Source: DASCOT01 sp965197275 (GTDB lineage: Bacteria > Acidobacteriota > UBA890 > WLXD01). From it: a stretch of 64,000 nt of DNA. The notes beneath the pieces were generated by a model, which was not told where the DNA came from, ran no database searches, and saw only the letters and a program-made list of their open reading frames with translations. Shown in pieces: positions 17,328 through 25,488 of the stretch. The first letter of the stretch is position 1, and each line of letters begins with the position of its first letter. The position numbers and the translations under genes are program-made. Location of the stretch: NCBI GenBank assembly GCA_965197275.1, contig CBDAMQ010000021.1, forward strand, positions 1 through 64,000, read 5' to 3'.

Positions 17328-18822
17328 CCAGGAGGTCTCCGAGCAACTTGCGGAGTGACTCCTCACGTCGTCTGGCCACCGTGCTCTCCAGAATCGACTC
17401 GACACTGAGTTCAGCTGACCCGGTCGATGCTGATGGGCTGACGACCGTTCTGTCGGCGCCAATAATACGGGCGAGCGCTCTGCGTGCCCAGCCGTCTGGC
17501 GGCGTAGCGTCCTTGACGGCATCCGCCATCGCTCTGCCGCCGCCGTGGTCCCAAAAGAGTTCGCCAGATGAGGCCATCTCGCTTTCTAGACGACCTCTCC
17601 ACTGATTGGCATTGGGGCCAATTGGCTGCCAGTCTTGCCAGTCGCTCCCTGAGATTATGACTCGAAGTCGAGCGAGGCTCCCCAGCAACGAGGCGGATCC
17701 CAGCGTGTCGATCCTCAGACCGAGAACGCGATTGACGGACATCCAGGACAGTCCGCCGTCCGCAACCACCCGGCGGATTAGACTCAAGAAGTCTCGGGGG
17801 GAGACGGAGAACTCGTGTTCAAACCGAGGCTCCGGGACTGGGAGCGCATGACGCCCCAGCTTGATCTTCCGGTCCTGCCACTGGGCTTTCATCGGATCGC
17901 TGATTCCAGGCCACTCCAGAGGTTGTGCAACGGCGAGCAGAGAAACTGCTATCTGCCTGGAACCCTCTTGCCGCCCGAGTTGTTCCTTCGCCCATTGGCA
18001 CCATCGAGCCTCCATGCGTGGAGACCAGTACGGGAAGGAGAAGTACGGGAGCCCGGATCTTCTACCCCATATGTAGTAGCAGCAGTCGATTCGGGTCAGC
18101 AGCTTCTCAGCGATTGACTCGTTAAAGCCTTCGCTCAGCAGGTCTCGATATAGTCCATAAAGTCCCGGTGCGAGCCGAACGAAGTCGCCGTTGGTGGACA
18201 GGACTGGGCCGACACTGGCTGTGTCGATCTCCAGTGCTTCTCGAAGGTCGCTAAGTGTGGCGGCAGGTACCTTCGAGAAATACCCTCTGATTCGCGATCG
18301 GATGCTGCCATCCCGGGATGGCGCACCCGGGTCCAAATCGGGCGGGGCTGACCACACGGGCGACAAGCGAGTGGGTGCCGCGCCTGGCCTGACCATCTGG
18401 CACTCACCGACGGCGAGCCATCCGATGTCTCCCGCCTTGATGAACAGATGGGGGTAGGAGGACATGACGATCTCGGCATCACGGAACGAGCAATGCTCAC
18501 CGAGTCTGGCTACTACCTGCAGCAGTTCATACGTTGATGCGCCCTGCGGAATCTGCAGGAGCGCCTTATGTAGGTGGATCGCGCGGCGGAGCCGAGGTCC
18601 GGTTTTCGCCGGGCATGCATATCCCTGGAAATGGTACTGGACTCCGCGGATGACCTCCCAAGCGGTGGCACGCTCGAGACGGCCGCCCGTTTCGAGGTCC
18701 GGGATTTGTGCTGGTAGCGGACGATCGTTGCTCCATGACGTCAGCTCAGCTTCAACATCGTCGAGACACGTGACGTCGACGTTGGGAGGCAAGAGATGAC
18801 CGCGCCATTGAGGAAGACACAT
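17320..18822 (-). CDS. Unknown protein with winged-helix-like segments, partner of the sigma-like protein
   Basis: About 500 residues from the ATG at 18820-18822; the longest frame begins at 18894 and a TTG near 18795 is also possible. No known family recognised. Two segments look like HARE-type winged helices: one ending MSSYPHLFIKAGDIGWLA and one reading KVPAATLSDLREALEI followed by FVRLAPGLYGL. The C-terminal 250 residues are unrecognised. Its start lies inside the 3' end of the sigma-like gene for all available start codons, an overlap of 40 to 140 bases, in the +1 frame relative to it. That overlap could mean re-initiation or a frameshifted fusion. Its stop overlaps the helicase start by 8 bases, so the operon is translationally coupled. 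Confidence 0.7.
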   Translation of the reverse strand: MCLPQWRGHLLPPNVDVTCLDDVEAELTSWSNDRPLPAQIPDLETGGRLERATAWEVIRGVQYHFQGYACPAKTGPRLRRAIHLHKALLQIPQGASTYELLQVVARLGEHCSFRDAEIVMSSYPHLFIKAGDIGWLAVGECQMVRPGAAPTRLSPVWSAPPDLDPGAPSRDGSIRSRIRGYFSKVPAATLSDLREALEIDTASVGPVLSTNGDFVRLAPGLYGLYRDLLSEGFNESIAEKLLTRIDCCYYIWGRRSGLPYFSFPYWSPRMEARWCQWAKEQLGRQEGSRQIAVSLLAVAQPLEWPGISDPMKAQWQDRKIKLGRHALPVPEPRFEHEFSVSPRDFLSLIRRVVADGGLSWMSVNRVLGLRIDTLGSASLLGSLARLRVIISGSDWQDWQPIGPNANQWRGRLESEMASSGELFWDHGGGRAMADAVKDATPPDGWARRALARIIGADRTVVSPSASTGSAELSVESILESTVARRREESLRKLLGDLLDG

Positions 18823-20221
18823 GCCCAGCGACTTCTTGCAACCCCCGGATGCCACAAACCGCCAAGAACACCCAAGATCCGGGGAGCCTGTCATCGCGGT
18901 CCCGGACTGCGTCAGGGGGGATCGTCAAGGCGGGCCCGAATAGATCCTGTGTCGCTAGCGAAACCGAAGACTCCAGAATCGGCATTAGGACTGCGCGAGG
19001 CAGCATGCCCTCAAGCCAAGAGATTGACCGACCCTCGACTTGTCGTGCTCGTTCACGAGTCACACCTAGCAACGTGCCGACCTCCTCAAGGATCTTGGGG
19101 CTCGTCCCAATCCCGAATCTATGTCGCAGGACGACGGCCCGCCGCTGTGGGGTTCGGTCTAGGATCCAGCGGGCGAATCTGGCGGTCCCTAGTTGACTCC
19201 AGCGGTCGATGAAGTCCGTTGTCAGCGCCTCGCGATTCCGATGAAGGTACCGAACAGCCTCCAATAAGACAGCTGTCTGTTGAGTGTCAAACTTGTTTCT
19301 CGCTGTGACCTTGGAAAGCGAGTGGTTAAGGAGGTCCGCGAAGATCGCACATCGTTTCGAATCACCGTTCCAGTCGCGTCCCAGATCCTTCGCTACCTCA
19401 TCCACAGTGAGCAGCGCGAGGGGGCATCCAGCAAGAGGCGTTCGGACCTCATCCCACTCGGAGGAGAGCCCTGGTGTTGACCGTAGCTGGCGGAAGGCAC
19501 CGCGGGCTGGCGCTGCGGCGTCGCCAGTAAGCACGAGCGTGAGGGCTTTGATGGCCTCTAAGAGAGCGCCCAGCTTCTTTGGGCCGAAGCCCGGTCGACT
19601 GGCCAGCTCAGGCCAGTCCAACTCCACGTAGACACTGAAGGTCTCGCCGGATCTACTGGCGGGCCATCGCTCGCCGACCGCTTCAGCCCACTCCGAGATG
19701 TTGTGATGGCCAGCGTCATGCTCATGGACGATGTTCCTGCAGGACTCCCATGTCCGGAACGCTTCAGAAAGTTCAGGAACGCCTGCCAGGGGTGCAGCCG
19801 GCAACTCGACTCCGCGAGCCGCAGCGAGAGTCATGAAGCAGCTGAGCAGAACATCGATCTTCTTCCTACCGAGTCCGGGGCAGTCAATAAGTTGTTCCCA
19901 CTTGAGTCCGGCGTAGTCTCCAACTGTCTCGCCGCGCCGCGCCACGGGCCAGTGCAGACCAAGTTCCGCTGCGGTCGAGGCGACACGGATACCTCTTGTC
20001 TCAGAATCCGTGAGGACCGCACGGCTGAGTTCCCAGAGAATCCCTGGCTCTGGGTGCGTCACCCGACTCACTTTGCGGACACCCATGCGCCGCAGCTTGG
20101 ATTCCATCGCTTTCTGAGTGACTCCGAAGTGAAAAGCGAGGTCTGCAGCGGTTACGCACCGGCGGTTCCGCTGTATGTAGTTCTCGTCGTCGTCGGACCA
20201 GGATCTCAAGTCTCTAGCCAT
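18752..20221 (-). CDS. Sigma-70 region-4-like DNA-binding protein with HhH motifs
   Basis: A 489-residue protein, first gene of the minus-strand module. Residues 7-47 form an HTH-like unit (WSDDDENYIQ, then AADLAFHFGVTQKAMESKL). Two helix-hairpin-helix-like motifs follow (CPGLGRKK at 114-121 and RPGFGPKK at 209-216). Residues 358-402 closely resemble sigma-70 region 4: LRHRFGIGT, then LEEVGTLLGVTRERARQVE. There is no sigma region 2, so it is not a conventional sigma factor. It may recruit or regulate RNA polymerase, or reuse these folds to recognise DNA structure or modification. Its placement with a Dnd restriction helicase is the most unusual feature of the island. Confidence 0.75.
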   Translation of the reverse strand: MARDLRSWSDDDENYIQRNRRCVTAADLAFHFGVTQKAMESKLRRMGVRKVSRVTHPEPGILWELSRAVLTDSETRGIRVASTAAELGLHWPVARRGETVGDYAGLKWEQLIDCPGLGRKKIDVLLSCFMTLAAARGVELPAAPLAGVPELSEAFRTWESCRNIVHEHDAGHHNISEWAEAVGERWPASRSGETFSVYVELDWPELASRPGFGPKKLGALLEAIKALTLVLTGDAAAPARGAFRQLRSTPGLSSEWDEVRTPLAGCPLALLTVDEVAKDLGRDWNGDSKRCAIFADLLNHSLSKVTARNKFDTQQTAVLLEAVRYLHRNREALTTDFIDRWSQLGTARFARWILDRTPQRRAVVLRHRFGIGTSPKILEEVGTLLGVTRERARQVEGRSISWLEGMLPRAVLMPILESSVSLATQDLFGPALTIPPDAVRDRDDRLPGSWVFLAVCGIRGLQEVAGHVSSSMARSSLASQRRRHVSRRC

Positions 20222-20713
20222 GCACAGGCGCTACTATCCCCTCAGGTAGACGCGGCAGACTATAGTAGCGCCGAGAGGAATTCGACAAGGAATTACGGCG
20301 CAGGGACGTGTGTAATCAACGGAGCTTGTAGTCGAGACGGCTCTTCGAAGTGAATCGGCTGGCAGCTGCGTTGACCAAGTCCAGGCACGCTATTTCGGTG
20401 ACGAACACCGTACGTTCCGACACCACGTGACGGTGACCGCTGGCGATTCGATCGGATCTGATAGCGGTCACGGCACCTGACGGTGTAGGCCAGAGTACCT
20501 GTCGAGGAGCCGTCTACTAGGCCCCGTAGCGGAGCTGTGCGACCGTACCCCGTGCTGCGACGTCACCGCGTGCGTGGGCGCGTGAATATCAGGCTTGGGA
20601 CGGATTCAAGAGGCGCAGCGACGTCACCGCGTGCGTGGGCGCGTGCCCGGCATCGTCGGCGAGAGCCTCTGGCCTGCTAGCGGGCACGGGAATCCAGTTG
20701 CTGAGAGCTTCGT
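20222..20713. other. Gene-free stretch upstream of the sigma-like gene
   Basis: About 490 bases with no credible gene. It should contain the promoter of the minus-strand module near 20222-20300, but no clear -35/-10 pair stands out. The only structure is the 28-base repeat pair annotated at 20557-20645. Confidence 0.5.
20557..20645. repeat. Perfect 28-base direct repeat pair, 61-base period
   Basis: A 28-base GC-rich unit beginning GCGACGTCACCGCGTGCGTG occurs at 20557-20584 and again, unchanged, at 20618-20645, separated by 33 bases. I see no third copy one period upstream or downstream. The 28/33 geometry is CRISPR-like, but two copies without cas genes do not support calling an array. Confidence 0.8.
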
Positions 20714-21018
20714 TTGACACGTCGGGTCGACGAGCAGGCTAAGAGAACCGCGACGATCCTGTTGAACAACGCCGAGCTTGAAATGGATGGCCTAGAGATA
20801 CCCTTCAAATACAGGAGCCTAAACGTCGGGCCAAGAACAACTATGTCGCCGCGTTGATGATGGTGAATCACGAGATCAACAAGCGCCTTGGCAAGGACCG
20901 AAAGGACTGCAGCACGGAGGAATTCAAGGAGGTACTCGACGGGATCGACGAGATCCTCCAGACGTTGGTCAAGCGCCTGTTGAAGGCCAAGAGCATCTAT
21001 GACGAAAAGAACTCCTAA
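20714..21018 (+). pseudogene. Frameshifted small helical protein gene
   Basis: Two overlapping frames read as one protein. From a TTG at 20714 the translation gives RVDEQAKRTATILLNNAELE and continues to FKYRSLN. After a frameshift near 20820-20828 it continues as KRRAKNNYVAALMMVNHEIN to a stop at 21016-21018. Both halves look like real coding sequence, and together they would make a helical protein of about 100 residues. No family recognised. The stop overlaps the start of the next broken gene, as in a compact phage or plasmid operon. Confidence 0.5.
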
Positions 21019-21251
21019 AGGAAAGGACGCCGTCGCTCATCTCGGGATCGAACGGGAAACCGACGAGGATCGAGTTCAAGGGGACATCGAAATGCGCGCG
21101 GTGCCGTGGGGCAATACGCGTTCGAGACGCCTGCTACTGCATACCGAATCTTCGGAGTGGGTTCGGCAAGCCCAAGCGATACTGCGTCGATTGCTTTCAG
21201 GCGATTCTGGATCAGACGCAAGCCGATCTCGACGCCTTGCAGTGTCTGTAA
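20999..21251 (+). pseudogene. Frameshifted small zinc-ribbon protein gene
   Basis: An ATG at 20999 overlaps the preceding stop. After a few codons the sensible reading shifts by one base near 21021-21027 and continues SLISGSNGKPTRIEFKG, then a cysteine-rich part: KCARCRGAI, DACYC and RYCVDCFQAIL. Two CxxC pairs plus CYC suggest a zinc ribbon. The frame ends at 21249-21251, directly beside the IS256 fragment. Probably a small DNA- or RNA-binding protein of a mobile element; function unknown. Confidence 0.5.
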
Positions 21252-21525
21252 AACCACCTTGAAGCCAAGGTGATCTCGGAGCACGAACGCCCAGCGCGGT
21301 GCTCTCTCGATACCCGTCCTCGACGGCAATGAGCTCCTTGGTGCCGTCCGGCAAAACGCCCAGCAGCACCAGCGTGCAGAGCCGATCATCCTCAAGTCGG
21401 ATGTTGAAGTGCACGCCGTCGGCCCATACGTAGACGTACTGCTTGGTAGATAGATCCAGCCTGCGGAACGGCTCGTACTCCGTGCTCCAGGCGTTGGTCA
21501 GCCGGCAGATCGCCGACGCCACCCG
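21252..21525 (-). mobile_element. IS256-family transposase fragment
   Basis: The minus strand encodes YVYVWADGVHFNIRLEDDRL and then LVLLGVLPDGTKELIAVEDG, the region around the first catalytic Asp of IS256-family (mutator-type) transposases. The match stops after YREST at the 3' side, and there is no N-terminal domain or terminal repeat. About 90 codons survive. Confidence 0.85.
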
Positions 21526-21559
21526 TGCTCAAGATTATCGGTGGGACTGAAGGTGCGGA

Positions 21560-22006
21560 ACGTCCGGCCCCCTACCAATCAACGTCGCGGTGTCTCCAGA
21601 CCGGGACCGGAACTCTGCCTTACTTGTCCGAAACTTTACTTGGGTTCCCGGCTTCGGATCGTTCCTACATCATTGGCATCGGTGTCCTCCCTTGCGAATA
21701 TCTGCGTCAGATAGTTCACGAAGTACGTCCACTGAATATATGCAGCATAGAGTAGCGAACCACTTATCCTGCCCGATTGGAGAAGACTCGAACACCGTTC
21801 CCACCTTGGCCGAAAACTGGCGCTTCGGGTGCTTTCGGCGGCATTGCCACCGGCGCTGGTTTCACCAAGTAGGACGGGCGATCAAGCCCACAACGTGGGC
21901 AGATCACACCGTCAGGCCACCTAGCCTCGGATAATGTCTCCTCGCAGATGTCTAAGTCAGAGTAGTAACGGATGGCTTCTAACAGGGTCTTCGGCGTTGT
22001 GGTCAT
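21560..22006 (-). mobile_element. IS1595-family transposase N-terminal fragment
   Basis: From the ATG at 22004-22006 the minus strand reads MTTTPKTLLEAIRYYSDLDI, then WPDGVICPRCG, the typical start and zinc ribbon of IS1595-family transposases. After a deletion the frame shifts and a second frame reads AKVGTVFESSPIGQDKW, the next conserved block. The catalytic part is missing. The left limit is approximate. Confidence 0.75.
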
Positions 22007-22169
22007 GTTCACTGCCCACACATAGAACAGGCAGGAGGGCGAGGGTACGCTCCCCTACCTGTCTTGGGATTATTTGGTTGGTAGTCGTTTCTGTCTTTTT
22101 GAGCTTCAGTAGATTACGATAACCTCTCCTTTACCCGCCGCCGCTTACAAGTAATAGGGTGATCCCAAG

Positions 22170-22670
22170 TTGGACCTTCTCGTAATCGGCAGCCTCGTCG
22201 TCGCTTTATTGGGACTGGGTTGGAAGATCTATACCGATCGTAGGAAGCCACGTCTCCGCGTCCGTGTGCATGTAGTCCAGGTGACCGGACGGGTGCTCCT
22301 TACCCGGAGCCTGAAGGCTAGCGACAACCAACTTTCCGGTGACGTTTACGTTGCGATTGAGGTCACTAATCGTGGTCCTGGACGGATCAAGATAGCGATG
22401 GTAGAAGGCAGGGCAGGTCGCTGGTGGCAGCGACTGCCCCGAGGTAAGCAGAACAAGTTCATAATAGAGAAGTTCACTTTTGGCAAGTTGCCATATTGGT
22501 TGGGCGAAGGGGACAAGATAGACCTTCTCGTCCCATTCAATGAAGATTGTGTCCTCAGCGTAATGCATCTATCCCACTTGGGGGTGAGGGATGGCTATGA
22601 CCGATATCATTGGGCACCGACTAAACAGTTGCGGATCGCCGCGCAGCAATATAACTGTGACTTTTGCTAG
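22170..22670 (+). CDS. Hypothetical protein with one N-terminal membrane helix
   Basis: A 166-residue protein. Residues 3-20 (LLVIGSLVVALLGLGWKI) form a single membrane helix followed by a positively charged stretch, so the rest is probably cytoplasmic. Residues 30-140 look beta-rich (VRVHVVQVTGRVLL, VYVAIEVTNRGPGRIKIAMV), resembling an Ig-like or C2-like sandwich. The start is TTG at 22170; no ATG or GTG in frame is better placed. GC is visibly lower than in flanking genes. Not recognised; isolated between the IS1595 remnant and the PIN fusion. Confidence 0.6.
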   Translation: MDLLVIGSLVVALLGLGWKIYTDRRKPRLRVRVHVVQVTGRVLLTRSLKASDNQLSGDVYVAIEVTNRGPGRIKIAMVEGRAGRWWQRLPRGKQNKFIIEKFTFGKLPYWLGEGDKIDLLVPFNEDCVLSVMHLSHLGVRDGYDRYHWAPTKQLRIAAQQYNCDFC

Positions 22671-22775
22671 CTAGACTTGTTCTCTTTATGTGTTGAAAAC
22701 CCTTTAGAGTGAGTAGGTTGAGGATTAGCCAAGTATATTAATGCCCTAGTTTGGGACGCCATCAAGCCCGCCGCG

Positions 22776-24038
22776 ATGCGAGTATTCGCATTCATCGACA
22801 CCAACGTGCTGCTGCACTACCGGTTCTTCCGCGATGTGAACTGGGCCACAGAGTTGCGCGCTGAAGAAGCGACGCTCGTCTTCGCGCCTGTGGTGGTGGA
22901 AGAGCTGGACAAGCGGAAGTGGGCCGGGGCACGGCGCGACCGCGTGCGGGCGAAGAAGGTGCTCAAGGCTCTGAAGGATCTGGGACTGTCCGTAACGCCG
23001 GTGGCGATGCGGCCGGGTGTGGAGATTGTGGCCCTCGACGAGGAACCGGCGGATGCTCTGTTCGCGCGCCACCGTCTGCAGCCGCGGGTCAGCGACGATC
23101 GGCTGCTGGCGTCGGTGCTGGCTTTCGAAGAAGCGCAAAGCGGCGGCGCGACGATCGTGGTTCTGACCGCAGACACGGGTCTAAGCATAAAGGCGCCGAC
23201 GCGGCAAGTCGCCGTTGCCGCACCTGACGAGCGCCTTCAAAGAGATGACGAACCCGATGAGAAGGAGCGCGAGCTCGACACAGCGCGGCGGGAGCTTGCG
23301 GCGCTTCGGGCTGTGGCACCCAGCCCTAAGCTGACCCTCGCCGGTGAGGATGTTCTGGAGCGCCAAGTGCGCAGGTTCGGTGAGTTCAGTGCAGGAAGAC
23401 TCGGGCGTCCCCAGCTGATCGTTGCTCACGACATATTCACTCTTTTCGCCGCCGTCAAACTGCGACGTGTCTATGGCAGCAGAGTGATCTATGACTCCCA
23501 TGAGCTCTGGTCGGAGGAGCTGGGCATCGATCTGGGTTGCTTCGGAAAGACTCTCGTGCGCCGCGCCGAGGCAGCCGCAATGAGGAAAGCGGACGTAGTC
23601 GTGGCCGTAACTCCGCAGATCGCCGATTACTATGCTACCCACTACGGGGTGCCAGATGCGATCGCTGTTCCCAACGCCGAGCCCCTGCGAAAACCACGCC
23701 CAAGCGTCAGATCTACGGGTGATGCGGGACCGGTCACGTTCCTGTTCCAGGGTCGAGCGGGCGAGGGCCGCGGTCTCAGGCGCCTCGTTCGAGCCTGGAT
23801 GGAGATCGGAGTCGATGATGCCCGTCTCGTGCTGAGATGTCTTCCCGATGAGACCCTGTCGGCGATACGGGATGCGTTCGAGGACGAAATCCGGAAGGGT
23901 CGCGTCGAGTTCAGCAAACCTGTGGGGCCTGACGAGCTAGTCGAGGCCGCCAGTCAGGCACAGGTTGGGATCATCCGTCGCTGCCGCTACGCCAGATCGA
24001 TCCGTGGCGCTCTGCCCCTCACCCGAGCCTGCGCCTAA
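22776..24038 (+). CDS. PIN-domain protein fused to a truncated GT4-type glycosyltransferase
   Basis: A 420-residue chimeric ORF. Residues 1-140 are a PIN-domain nuclease with the acidic set D8 (FIDTNVL), E42/E43 (VVEELDK), D107/D108 (SDDRLLAS) and D133 (LTADTGL). Residues 145-200 are the charged linker usual in PIN proteins of this type. From about 205 the sequence becomes a GT-B glycosyltransferase N-terminal domain (QLIVAHDIFTLFAAVKLRR, IYDSHELW at 238-245, VVAVTPQIADYY) with a partial C-terminal domain. It breaks off at GIIRRCRYARSIRG, where a donor-binding motif is expected. The simplest reading is an in-frame deletion joining two unrelated genes. Nuclease activity may persist; glycosyltransferase activity is unlikely. 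Confidence 0.75.
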   Translation: MRVFAFIDTNVLLHYRFFRDVNWATELRAEEATLVFAPVVVEELDKRKWAGARRDRVRAKKVLKALKDLGLSVTPVAMRPGVEIVALDEEPADALFARHRLQPRVSDDRLLASVLAFEEAQSGGATIVVLTADTGLSIKAPTRQVAVAAPDERLQRDDEPDEKERELDTARRELAALRAVAPSPKLTLAGEDVLERQVRRFGEFSAGRLGRPQLIVAHDIFTLFAAVKLRRVYGSRVIYDSHELWSEELGIDLGCFGKTLVRRAEAAAMRKADVVVAVTPQIADYYATHYGVPDAIAVPNAEPLRKPRPSVRSTGDAGPVTFLFQGRAGEGRGLRRLVRAWMEIGVDDARLVLRCLPDETLSAIRDAFEDEIRKGRVEFSKPVGPDELVEAASQAQVGIIRRCRYARSIRGALPLTRACA

Positions 24039-24310
24039 CTGGAGAGTCGTCGCTGGCGGCTCATCCCTGCTCTTGAAGAGGCCGGCACGAGGGTACCGAT
24101 TAGTTTCTAGGCCCGCGGGCTGTGCAGCCCGCTCCCGGCGCATCGCCGGATGAGCCTCGATAGGTGTTGGGTGCAGACGCCTCTGCGCCAGATCTTGAAA
24201 CGAAGCCGGAGCCGACGGATCTCGACGCGATCCCACTGCGGTAATCATTCCGCGTCTGCAACCACTGTGCTCTTGACCACCGGGGGCCTTATAGGTGTTA
24301 TGCGACACGT

Positions 24311-25318
24311 TCAGATCCGTAGTTCCAGGGCAGCCATCCTCGGATCGAACTGGTTCGACGCCGCCTCGAAATCGAGCGGCTCGCCCCAGAGTTCCTTTTG
24401 TTCCGTTAAGCCGAGCTGCCAGTACTTCCGGATGGACTCGTCGCTTGAGAAGTGCGGCCACAAAGTCTCGCTAGCCAACACGCGACTGAGGCAGAAGCGT
24501 GCAACTGCTTCCGCCTGGTGGGCACAGCGCCCGAGTCGGAGGATGCGCGCGCGCTCATCTGGCTCGTCCAAAACGCGCAACGGATCGTGGAGATGCTCGA
24601 CCGCACTGCGCAAATCGAATAGCCGCTTAATGCTGGAGCGATGGTGAGGACCAACGAACACCTGGCAGCGATGTGCGAATTGGCGACGTGTCTTGCCGAT
24701 CTCCGGAAGAAGGAAGCCCTCGACACAACGGACGAACTGGTGAGTTCTGCTTCCCAGATCGCGGGACGTCATTCCTACGTGTAGCGCATGTACAAGTCGC
24801 CACAACCGCCGATAGTTCGCCTGTCGTTGAATCGCTTCGAGACCCGCTGCGAGTTCACATGCTGCATGCAAGATGCGCCCGTCGATCTCAGGTAGGGTAG
24901 CGCCCACCGTGCTGGTGATTGCATCGAGACGTCCTTGGCGCCGGACGTCAGGCTGATCGTCGGCCGCGGCCCCGGTAAGGTGCATCCCCTCGAGCGGGAT
25001 TGAACTTGGCAACGCAATCAGCAGGGCGAAGAAGAACCTGTTCACGCGCTCGGTCAACGCGGTGTTTTCGTCGTCTAGGTCGCTGAGTTTCGTCGCCGGG
25101 GCAGTCGCGAGCAAGAAAAGGCTAGCCTGCGAGAGTTCCTTTACCTGAAGCTCGCCGAGCCATCGCTCCCAGTGGGCCGGGAAAGCAATCGGCAGGCTTC
25201 GGAGCGCGGACAGTCCACCTCCCAACTTGACGCCATCAGCGAGCTCGTCAGAAACGTAACTCGTTCGAAGCGCATACAGGGCGTACTTGCTACCGGTAGG
25301 GATCGGGTGTTGCTTCAT
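24311..25318 (-). CDS. Hypothetical helical protein with a HEPN-like RX4H motif
   Basis: A 335-residue, largely helical protein from the ATG at 25316-25318. No family assigned. Near residue 237 (FDLRSAVEHLHD) there is an R-x4-H motif within a helix, preceded by IKRLF, as seen in Apea-type and related HEPN RNases. This is a motif-level resemblance only. The gene stands alone, 270 bases from the PIN fusion and close to a broken NYN gene, so three RNase-like folds lie within 3.2 kb. The first 60 residues are beta-poor and unrecognised. A non-catalytic HEPN or an unrelated helical protein remains possible. Confidence 0.55.
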   Translation of the reverse strand: MKQHPIPTGSKYALYALRTSYVSDELADGVKLGGGLSALRSLPIAFPAHWERWLGELQVKELSQASLFLLATAPATKLSDLDDENTALTERVNRFFFALLIALPSSIPLEGMHLTGAAADDQPDVRRQGRLDAITSTVGATLPEIDGRILHAACELAAGLEAIQRQANYRRLWRLVHALHVGMTSRDLGSRTHQFVRCVEGFLLPEIGKTRRQFAHRCQVFVGPHHRSSIKRLFDLRSAVEHLHDPLRVLDEPDERARILRLGRCAHQAEAVARFCLSRVLASETLWPHFSSDESIRKYWQLGLTEQKELWGEPLDFEAASNQFDPRMAALELRI

Positions 25319-25488
25319 TTCGTGCAACGCATCGTGATGCCGTCGTGCTGCCTAACCGCGGAGAGCCGTGACTACGGAGCCCGGCGTAGGGGGCTTCGAG
25401 CAGGCGTTGCGAAGCAAAGGCTCACGCCAAGTGAGCCATGCCCGGTTGACTCGTGATGGGCCGTGTCGGCAAGAGCCACTCCAGGGTG

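Noticed and set aside
18752..20221. Calling the sigma-like protein a sigma factor
   Set aside because: Region 2 is absent; only region-4-like HTH and helix-hairpin-helix motifs are present.
20557..20645. Calling the 28-base repeat pair a CRISPR array
   Set aside because: Only two repeats, no cas genes, no leader and no third degenerate copy at the expected spacing.
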